Assembly: GCA_002898575.1 (NCBI GenBank) | Contig: BEHT01000021.1 | Span: 1-60,027, forward strand | Source: a bacterium HR17 | GTDB lineage: Bacteria > Armatimonadota > Fervidibacteria > Fervidibacterales > Fervidibacteraceae | Length of the DNA stretch: 60,027 nucleotides | Direction: 5' to 3' | Translations under genes and position numbers: made by a program | The notes under the pieces: generated by a model | The model's input: the letters and a program-made list of their open reading frames with translations, nothing else | Database searches by the model: none | What the model was told of the DNA's origin: nothing | Shown: piece by piece, positions 52,838 through 60,027 of the stretch | Layout: each line of letters opens with the position of its first letter | Numbering within the stretch: position 1 is the stretch's first letter

Positions 52838-53851
52838 CTAATATCCCAACGCATCCGGAACCGGAAATACTTCCCCCTTCCTTAAACTTTCCTCAACTCG
52901 CAATGCCTTCGTCCTGACGAATTGGTTAGGATCATTCAGGAAAAGTCGAACCACCGGCAGAGCCTTAGGATCACCTAAAGCGCCAAACACATGAAGTAAC
53001 ATCTCAATACGCCAATATTCTTTAACTTTTTCGCGATTTTGATAAATTTGAAGAAGGTGTTTGGAGACAATTTCCCTCACATCATCACCCCCCTCGTCGG
53101 CTAATGCTTGGACATCATAATAGCGCTCCCTTGTCCCTGATTTTGCCGACAGGATGCGCTGAACGAGCAGGTTGACCCTTCTTTGCCTGCTTTTAATCTT
53201 GCTAAGTTCCAACTTCAATTTGCAAGGGTAATCCAAGTGGAAATTGAAAGAACGCTCTAAGTTACTTAAAGCCCTTTCATCATATCCTGCTTGACGCATT
53301 GTTGCTATCAGATCAGCCAATTCCCGTAAAATTAGGACATACTCCTCCATCAATACTCGTTCCCACATTCCCATTACCGAACGATTAAGAGCATCAAGGC
53401 TAATACCTCCGCACCGGTCAAGGAACAATTTTACGATTCGACTTGGGTTATGTCCTGATTTCATTGCCTCTATCCTAGCAACGGCTGTTGTAATGCTTAC
53501 GAGGGCATGCATTTCGTTAGTTCCTAATCCAGTTGACCAGGCTTTTTTGCTTAATTTTTGCCCCTCCTCTTTAAGAACCTCTAAAGCCTCTTCAGCCCGC
53601 AATCGTGCTAACGCCTTAGCAGCAACAACTTTAGTATACGACATTCCTTCCCGTAACGCTCTTATCAATTCAGGAATCTTCTCTTTTTCACCTTTAATCC
53701 CCCATTGCCTTAATTTGCCCATTTGTCGCAATCGCTGATGTGCTTGTTCCAAAAAAGCGGAACGATGCACTGTCTGCTGGCAGAAGCCGAAGTATACAAG
53801 TGACCAAGAGACTAACACAATGAACGCAGCAAATTTATGGATCCTCAGCAT
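52838..53851 (-). CDS. exported HEAT-repeat protein B
   Basis: A 337-residue paralogue of HEAT protein A with its own export signal (FAAFIVLVSWSLVYFGFC). Matching blocks include QWGIKGEKEKIPELIRALRE, VAAKALARLRAEEALEVLKE, LADLIATMRQAGYDERALSN and LHVFGALGDPKALPVVRLFL with NDPNQFVRTKAL. It lies 45 bp downstream of the interrupted metallopeptidase-like gene and is probably on the same transcript. As in protein A, the helical repeats leave no sign of enzymatic function. Confidence 0.75.
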   Translation of the reverse strand: MLRIHKFAAFIVLVSWSLVYFGFCQQTVHRSAFLEQAHQRLRQMGKLRQWGIKGEKEKIPELIRALREGMSYTKVVAAKALARLRAEEALEVLKEEGQKLSKKAWSTGLGTNEMHALVSITTAVARIEAMKSGHNPSRIVKLFLDRCGGISLDALNRSVMGMWERVLMEEYVLILRELADLIATMRQAGYDERALSNLERSFNFHLDYPCKLKLELSKIKSRQRRVNLLVQRILSAKSGTRERYYDVQALADEGGDDVREIVSKHLLQIYQNREKVKEYWRIEMLLHVFGALGDPKALPVVRLFLNDPNQFVRTKALRVEESLRKGEVFPVPDALGY

Positions 53852-53896
53852 GCTTAATCCCTCCTTACCTTACATTTTCCCATTTTGTTGTAGGTT

Positions 53897-55570
53897 TCAA
53901 CGCACGCAGATCAAACAAGGCTTTTGACCTCCATAATTTAATCCATGGTCATCTGCCCAATCTTTGGTTTTATCGCCAAACTTGCCATATTCCTGTAAAC
54001 TACAATACAGTTCCTCATCAAAGGAATAAGTTGGGGGTTTGGGCACTTCTACAGAACTTAAGTCGAAAGTATTTGGATTGTTTGGGTTTAATCCCGCTTC
54101 TATTTCTCTTTGATCTGAAACTCCATCTCCATCGCTATCTACCCATCCTGGCTGCTGGCTTTCTTCCCAGAGAATCTTATGCGTCTTTTCGTGAATAACC
54201 GCCCGCACAAACGCATCTATGGCGCGAACATGTTCGAAGTCAACAATGTTTGAAGATGTGATATACCATGTAGTCCAACATCCTCTCTCCCCTTCAACCG
54301 TGCCTTCCCACACATCATCACTGATGTAAACATGTTGATCCCCTGGGTAGTAGAAAGATCGGGCATTTTTGCCCATAATACTCCATCGCACCCCGAAACG
54401 AACTTCTGGGTCTGGATGAGCTTTCCAGTAGTAATAAAACCAATTAGGCGTTTTAAACATTGGTAGTGGATTTGGCCACCCTTCCTTCTCGCCTTCCCAG
54501 AAGGCATATCCCCATGCTGCTGATACATCCTCTGGATGCTTATTGCCAGTTGCAGGGAAGAAGATTTCAATTTTTGCGGCATGAACATCCTGACCATTGA
54601 AGGTTAAAATCACCCATCTTTCACCAAAGTCGGAATTATCCAATGGCAATGTCTCACCACCAAATGCAAGTCCCTCTCTTACCACAAACCATTGAAGCAA
54701 ATCTTCATTTGGTTCAAAGCCTGAGATGACAGTTGCTGAGACTGGAATCACCAACCTCACATCATTTTCTTCAAACCTCTCCCAATACACAAACTCATTA
54801 TCCCCAACTTCTGGGACTCCCAAAGGGTCAACCCCTGATAGGACAACAATGCCCACTCGTGCTTTAGCGGAAGCACTTGCGATTCCAAATCCCACTGCTT
54901 CACAAGAAATGTTGCCATCAAACCTCACTTCCTCATCGCTATATCCTGAGACAATGTTAACTGATTTAATAACTCCATCCCGTTTGAAGTCATACTGCTC
55001 CGCGTGAGGCTAGGCTTCTGACACCCCTGCTCCCGCTGAAGCAATGGGTGTTGTGACAGTTCCATTAGCATACCCCGAACCCTCTAAAGATGCCCCTACC
55101 CATGCCTCACTAAACTCCACAAAACCCAGAGATGAAGGCAGAGTCGCATCCTCAGAAAGTGTTTCAGGATCTGGCAATGTAAAGAGAAAGCGAAAAATTG
55201 TCTTCATCCATGCCAGCAAACTAATTCGTCCATAGGGATTAAGCTCCTCAGGACCGCCCTCTGTTACCCCTGCACCAATCTCAAAAACACCTGACCCCTC
55301 TGGGTGGATGGAGAAGGGAATATCTCCACTTTCATCGTGATTGTTGGAGGTGTTGTTGAGGGAGAAACTGATACCTCCCCAATCGTCAAAAAGATAAGAC
55401 ACTTGTCCCCCACCCGTATCAAAGATTTGGACAGAAAGCCTTGAGGAAACTTGCGTTCCACTAACTTGATTGAGTCCATAAACTTTTATTGCGAGAGGGC
55501 AAAACAAGACAAGTGTAATAAGCCACCAAATTCGGCGAAGTTGCGTTACCCTTCGGTGAAATGATTGCAT
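53897..55570 (-). pseudogene. exported metallopeptidase-like protein interrupted by one in-frame TAG
   Basis: The frame opens at 55570 with a basic, hydrophobic signal (RRIWWLITLVLFCPLAIKVY), then Gly/Ser-rich beta sequence to ASAGAGVSEA. TAG (55010-55012) follows, and the same frame continues as PHAEQYDFKRDGVIKSVNIV to 53897 without another stop. The second half holds VIHEKTHKILWEE (HExxH zinc-peptidase type), then DSDGDGVSDQREIEAGLNP (calcium-binding thrombospondin-3-like repeat), and a C-terminal CSLQEYGKFGD block repeated at 52612. A start within the second half (GTG 54928) lacks a ribosome site, so this is one gene of ~557 codons. Nonsense mutation or read-through is unresolved. Confidence 0.65.
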
Positions 55571-55736
55571 CTCTTATTCCCCCCAATTCAATTGGAAACC
55601 TCACTACGCTTAAATAGCACACACATGCTTGCTTGTAAATAGTAATTTTAGGCAATTTTAAGGACAAAAATGAGGTTTTTGAGGAATTGTTGTCAAACCA
55701 TTGGCAATCAGTTTGTTGATTTGGGCATAATGGTGC

Positions 55737-57375
55737 TCAGGTAGTTGCCTGTTTCAGAAGTGCTTCAGCCGTTCGGCGGTCGGCGATGAGACAGTTGACT
55801 AAACCGCTGCGACAAGCAACGAGTGCTGACATCGCTCTTTGAGGATTAGCGACCAACCCGATAACAGGGGTGCCCCGCCTTACAGCAAGGCGAACGGCTT
55901 CCAGCGAAACAGAACCTAACGCTTGACTAATGTCACCATCAACGGGTTGTCCAGTCACATCAAAAGGTTGCGAAAAGAATAAACCGACGGCTTTGTCAAG
56001 ATTTGAAAGAACGATGCCCCTGCTTTGCAAAACTTGTCGGTTCTGTTCATCCACAGCGCCTATGCTGGCAAAAATGGCGTCCAATTTTTCAACGACGGCG
56101 TCACCTTCAAAGGAACGGCAGCACACTCTTTTGCCTAATTCGCTTTCGTGGCAACGGATGGCAACGGCGTCCAAGATGTCATTGACGCTCGCACTCCATA
56201 GCGATTTTCGGCGAGTACGACCGTGCAAGGCGTAAAATTCCAACCGTTCAAGTCTGGGGAAACGCGCCAACGAATGGGGCAAATTCAGCGCTTCAACAAA
56301 AGCCCGAATTGCCCGACCGCCATCTAAGCCAACGGCAAAGCGACCTGCTTCGTTCAGCCATTCCAGCAGAAGTTGAGCGGCAGCGTGTCCGACAGCAAAA
56401 TATGCCCATTCACCTCGTCCCACTTCCACAACCCGCACTTCTTTTAGACCTAAAGTTTGCAAGAGGGCAACTTCCAAATCCAAAATGGGCATTGGTTCAG
56501 GCATTTGGTGGAAAAACTTTCAATCGCACCATAGGGGAAGAAGTCTCGTTGCCGTAAAGGGATTCGTCTAACAACTCGCTTGCCAACTCCCTGCTTATGT
56601 TCAACTGCTTGGCAACCTCACTGCGATGCTCAAGGTGAGGCGTCGCAGCAAATTGAAGATGTACAGCCCAAAATTTCATTCTCTCCCTTCGCCACTGCAA
56701 ATTTTCTGCAACAATTCCATCGTGGTGCTGCTGCGCCATTCGCAGCAACGCATTTGCGCAACTTTCGTCGGTGACCAAAGTGTTAAAGAGTAAACCACCT
56801 GCCCGTTTGGCTTGGTAAACTGCCCAAACGGCTCGGGCTTTCTCTTCACCACCCGCAAAGAGCACAACGGTCTTGCCTGACCGAACCGTCTCCCTCAACA
56901 AGCCCAACGAAATCGTTTGCCATCGCTTGGGCTGAACAGGAGCGATTGGTGGTAACCCATCAGCACAAAAAAGATGCCCCAGCAATTCAGCAACAACGCC
57001 AGTTCGCTTTGCTGCTGCGACATCAAAGCCTAACTCTTGCGCGTGGTCAAAGAGCAATTCGCCTGCCTGCAAAATTCCGACTTCGACGACAACGAAATCA
57101 AGTGGGATGATGGTCACGGAAAGCATCGTGCTGGCACGAGGGTCAGTGAGAGTTCGCTCTATCAACCTGCGCAGACGGCGTTCTGACCAATGCGAATAAG
57201 GCAGCAAAGTTTTCAGTAATTTCAGCAAATCTCTGGGGCGCAAAGGATAAGGCACAAACTTAAAGTGCAGAACGCGATAAAGTTCTCGCACTGTCAAAGG
57301 CGCTGCTCTTTTTGCCGATGGTGAAGCCACTTTTGTGCTTGCCTTATTAGTAGAAGTTGCGCTACGAGCCTTCAT
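55737..57375 (-). pseudogene. second double sugar-binding-domain regulator, frameshifted
   Basis: A paralogue of the regulator at 37508, read from ATG 57375. The first part holds LTVRELYRVLHFKFVPYPLR, KTVVLFAGGEEKARAVWAVY, GGLLFNTLVTDESCANALL and the HTH HRSEVAKQLNISRELASELL. It stops at 56497. The second half is in another frame (ILDLEVALLQTLGLKEVRVV to GLVNCLIADRRTAEALLKQ). Alignment to the paralogue places the break at a run of five T in AAAGTTTTTCC (about 56507-56511); one T fewer restores a full protein. The first sugar domain is also ~110 residues shorter than in the paralogue. An ATG at 56504 overlaps the stop, so two-part expression is possible. No good ribosome site is seen there. 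Confidence 0.7.
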
Positions 57376-57747
57376 ACCTCCCACTCCCTTTAGGCGACAT
57401 TTTTCCGCACCATCGGGAATTTGTCGCCCATTAATGCTCTCTCTATTTACGCTAAGCCTTATTGCCCTGATAATTATCATGGCACCGCAAGCTGGTCTGA
57501 GAAAGGAGGGTCTAAAGACGCTTTGGACAAAGTGTCGCTGCTTTGACTTCGTTACGGCTGAGTTGGTCACGAGTGGGTCAGTGGTCCGGGAAAAGCCACT
57601 GTTCCGACACATCTCGTTGCTGAGCCGGTTCAAGTTTAATGCGGTGTTAATGAACCTTTGAATTTGGTTAACCGCGAGGGGCTAAAAATTGGGACGGAGA
57701 GAAAACTAAAACTTGGGCTAACAAATTTAAGGAAGGAGGGATTGGCG
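57376..57747. other. divergent intergenic region, second regulator to prepilin
   Basis: A 372-bp gene-free stretch. It contains a perfect 12-bp palindrome (57468-57479), a CAGTGG/CCACTG inverted repeat (57580-57601) and, at its right end, AAGGAGGG for the prepilin gene. The operator pattern GCAAAWTTTGC of the first regulator region is not present. Confidence 0.5.
57468..57479. promoter_or_regulatory. palindromic operator candidate
   Basis: TGATAATTATCA is a perfect 12-bp palindrome in the divergent region, 93 bp upstream of the second regulator's start. It is AT-rich and lies in the kind of position a regulator dimer would bind. It has no repeat in the first regulator's region. Confidence 0.4.
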
Positions 57748-58434
57748 ATGCGCCAAACGAAAAATGGTTTTACTTTGGTAGAGCTGCTCGTCGTGATTGC
57801 TGTTATTGCTATATTGGCGGCGATTTTGTTCCCAGTTTTCAGCCAAGCACGACGGCGTGCCCTGTTAGCACGTTGTCTCTCCGAAACCCGCCAGATTGGC
57901 CAAGCCGTTCTCATGTATGCTCAAGACTATGACGAAATAATGCCGCCTGTCCAAAACTACTACAACCCTGACACCAACTGGGGTTTTATCGCCCTCATAC
58001 CTTATCTCCGCAATGACCAGGCATGGGATTGCCCTGTCTGTGACCCTCTTGCTGAAGGCTATGTGAGTATTCGTTTTAGGGTTAGCATAGATAAACGCTT
58101 GAATGACTGGATGTCATGGACGTGTCGGACAGGTTCATCCCAGTGTGTGTTCAGGGCGAAGTCTCTTGCGCATTGTATGAATCCGGTCTTGTTTTTTGTC
58201 GTCTCAGATCGCCACTGGCTAGGGACGCATCATGTCGTTGCTGACTCACAAACCGAACGCCTAATAGCCGTAGCCCCAATGGCTTTTGCGGATGGGCATA
58301 TTAAGGCAGTACGCATTTATTCGGCTTATGACCGAATGAACTGGCCTATCCCCTACCATTGGGACTTCCCCAATTGTCATTGGGCAACTGATCCGCTGTT
58401 GGTCGAGGATTATAGCCGTTATGGTGGTCTTTAA
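57748..58434 (+). CDS. prepilin-type H-X9-DG pseudopilin
   Basis: A 228-residue protein. Short leader (RQTKN), then [19 protein letters not shown] and the block RCLSETRQIGQAVLMYAQDY. Near the C-terminus APMAFADGHIKAVRIYS is the DG motif, a little diverged from the other members. AAGGAGGGATTGGCG precedes ATG 57748. It is divergent from the second double-domain regulator, repeating the arrangement seen at 37508-40540, and is followed by another, broken prepilin gene. The many cysteines (CPVC, CRTGSSQC) may form disulfides after export. Confidence 0.9.
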   Translation: MRQTKNGFTLVELLVVIAVIAILAAILFPVFSQARRRALLARCLSETRQIGQAVLMYAQDYDEIMPPVQNYYNPDTNWGFIALIPYLRNDQAWDCPVCDPLAEGYVSIRFRVSIDKRLNDWMSWTCRTGSSQCVFRAKSLAHCMNPVLFFVVSDRHWLGTHHVVADSQTERLIAVAPMAFADGHIKAVRIYSAYDRMNWPIPYHWDFPNCHWATDPLLVEDYSRYGGL

Positions 58435-58636
58435 GGAGTTCAAGAGGATCAGACTATATTGGGTTATCGCCGGGTAACTTTAAGGGTGCGAGATACATGA
58501 AACAGCAAAAGTCAACACTTGACAGAAATAAAGTTCATGGATCTGACCCTTTGGTTTGTTTCTGCATTGGCTCCGCTTTAGTTGACCATTGGCGTTAGGG
58601 AAATTACCTAATCCTTCTGAGAGGAGGTTGATGGCT

Positions 58637-59503
58637 ATGCACAAAGCGTTCACCTTGATTGAGTTGCTGGTGGTGATAGCCATTATTGCTGTTCTGGCGG
58701 CGATTCTGTTCCCCGTGTTTAGCGCGGCAAGGGAGAAAGCCCGACAGTCAGCCTGTTTAAACAACATGAAGAACATTGGACTGGCTCTTCTGCAGTATAC
58801 GCAAGACTACGATGAGCGATTTCCGTTCTATCGCACCCCTTGCGCTCTTTTCGGGCGTTTCGCTTCAAGAGGCGGAAGATATCAAGCAGGAGGATATCGC
58901 GGTGCCCTGCAATAGTATGAAGCTATTGAACCCTACACTCGAAACCGTGATGTCTTCCGCTGTCCTTCTGCTCGGCTTCGGTGGCAGTGGAACGCTTCTT
59001 GTTATCCTGCCACACAAGGACGAACCAATTTTCCGGTCAACTACGGGTTTAATGAGCTCGTTCATAATGATCATCCTGACGGTTCCAGATACAGTCTCAT
59101 TTTTGGTCGCTATGGTAGCCAGGCGTCTTTAAGATACCCCGCCTCCTTCGTTGTTATCGCTGATCACTGGAATACTTTCCTTTACTCTTACTGTGCCGAT
59201 CGTGATTTAAGGGTAAATGTTCGTATCGCTTTCGCTAACGGAAACCCATGGGAGTATATCGGCACTTGGACAATAACAGACCCAGAAGGTGGCGTATTGG
59301 GCGGAGGATGTGGATGTCCAGCGGCCGTCACGGCACGCATACCAGAGACAACTTGGCAAAATTGGCCACGCCATTTAGCAGGGGCAACTCTCACTTTCGG
59401 TGATGGACATGCTAAGTGGTTCCATTGGAGGAACATCAAATCCAGAGCCTATGGGGGCACCTTAATGTTTGGTCCTATCCTAGCAGGATTTGATGACGAT
59501 TAA
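58637..59503 (+). pseudogene. prepilin-type H-X9-DG protein interrupted by one in-frame TAG
   Basis: GAGGAGG lies 9 nt before ATG 58637 (3 nt before another ATG at 58631). The frame begins [20 protein letters not shown] and runs through [20 protein letters not shown] to GGYRGALQ, where TAG (58913-58915) falls. The same frame continues as YEAIEPYTRNRDVFRCPSA, VVIADHWN and finally TLTFGDGHAKWF, the C-terminal family motif, ending at 59503. The complete product would be about 288 residues, normal for the family. A CAG-to-TAG change is the simplest cause. TAG is used as an ordinary stop elsewhere in this window, so general reassignment is unlikely. Confidence 0.8.
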
Positions 59504-59536
59504 TAACGAAGCTTCAGCATATGGGGTTGAGGGCTC

Positions 59537-60027
59537 ATGCTTTACTCTCACCAGAACGCTATCCGTTGGGCCTTATTATTGTCTTTGAGTATCTTTTTTC
59601 GTCGCAGCGGTTAATTTGTGGATTTATCACATGGAACTCTTTACAGGCGCAAGTAACATTGCGGGTGGTAATCCGCCCGTGCCTGCTTTACTCGGCTTGT
59701 TATTAGTAACTCTCCTGTTACGGAAACCTCTGCACTTGACCGAGTCTGAACTTATTGCCTTTTACATCTTTAGCGTTATGTCAATCATTCCTGCCATGAG
59801 TGGCGGGGTTAGGGCTTTCTTCCCTGCTTTGACCGTTCCCGGTTATTTCGCACAACAAACTTATCCCCTTATTCTTAGGCATCGCATTGGGGCACTATTT
59901 AACGGCTGGAATGTTATGGGCAGGATGCTTGCGCCCCTTGTTGAAAGACTGGTGGCCGTTTCCCTTTCGCATAGGGTTTGATTGATCCTTGACTATGGAT
60001 GCGTTCATGGGGCGGCTAACGAACAGA
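59537..60027 (+). pseudogene. DUF6785-type membrane protein, N-terminal part, frameshifted and cut by window end
   Basis: ATG 59537 opens LYSHQNAIRWALLLSLSIFF and then hits a run of six T (59594-59599). One T fewer would join it to VAAVNLWIYHMELFTGASNI in the next frame, a typical membrane start for this family. That frame continues with LLGLLLVTLLLRKPLHLTES and ELIAFYIFSVMSIIPAMSGG, matching the DUF6785 protein at 27143, and stops at 59981. The final ~45 bases show no continuation in that frame, suggesting a second lesion. As at 26315, it follows a prepilin gene. The rest lies beyond the window. Confidence 0.65.

Noticed and set aside
56490-56515. Programmed +1 frameshifting in the second regulator
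   Set aside because: No known slippery or stop-associated signal; the paralogue is made as one frame, so an indel is simpler.
57335-57661. Plus-strand open frame of 108 codons between the regulator and the prepilin gene
   Set aside because: Starts inside the regulator's coding region on the other strand, no ribosome site, mixed composition; probably chance.
53897-58915. Amber codon reassignment or pyrrolysine suggested by two in-frame TAG codons
   Set aside because: TAG ends several intact genes in this window (for example the histidine kinase at 1486 and the protein ending at 3206), and no pyl gene is seen.

Overview
The window looks like chromosomal DNA of an Armatimonadota bacterium, probably a thermophile related to the Fervidibacter group. 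This is inferred from gene content, not from a marker gene. The evidence is six prepilin-like proteins of the H-X9-DG type, two polytopic DUF6785-type membrane proteins, phytanoyl-CoA dioxygenase-like and xylose-isomerase-like enzymes, and large secreted glycan-active proteins. No rRNA, tRNA, CRISPR array, phage or transposase was recognised.

Layout. About 1-37.5 kb is compact, GC-rich and mostly housekeeping. It holds the end of mutS, a histidine kinase, a DapA-like aldolase, RdgB, an AraC regulator opposite a PhyH-type dioxygenase, a cupin phosphomannose isomerase-like protein, recN, uppP, a radC-mreB-mreC operon, an isolated nuoB-nuoI pair, valS and a 1438-residue four-domain lipid enzyme. 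These are followed by nrdR, rsfS, nadD, nth, dsbD and an operon of DUF1028, AAG glycosylase, Gfo/Idh and a small glutaredoxin. About 37.5-60 kb is visibly lower in GC and richer in accessory, duplicated and decaying genes. It contains two related double-domain sugar-sensing regulators, each divergent from a prepilin gene; a propeller plus heparinase-like protein; a GH2 enzyme; a chimeric esterase/glycosidase; tandem HEAT-repeat genes; and several genes broken by single stops or frameshifts.

Most notable item. Between dsbD and the Gfo/Idh gene lies a glutaredoxin-like reading frame (34826 to 34590, minus strand). Its redox motif is (TGA)-G-A-C, and an 8-bp hairpin with a GUG loop follows 15 nt after the TGA. 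This matches the form of a bacterial selenocysteine insertion element, so I call it a probable selenoprotein. Ordinary gene calling would miss it.

Other themes. (1) Short hairpin and GGGACA-type repeats appear to have been inserted inside coding sequences (valS, the lipid enzyme, GH2) as well as between genes. (2) Two gene pairings recur: double sugar-binding regulator with prepilin, and prepilin with DUF6785. They suggest modular loci for sensing, binding and processing of external glycans. (3) One regulator has two tandem 11-bp palindromes in front of it, and two prepilin genes share a leader hairpin. (4) Three further genes carry one in-frame stop each (16954, 55010, 58913), and two carry a one-base shift at a T-run (about 56507 and 59594). 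Whether these are decay, sequencing error or recoding cannot be settled from the sequence alone.
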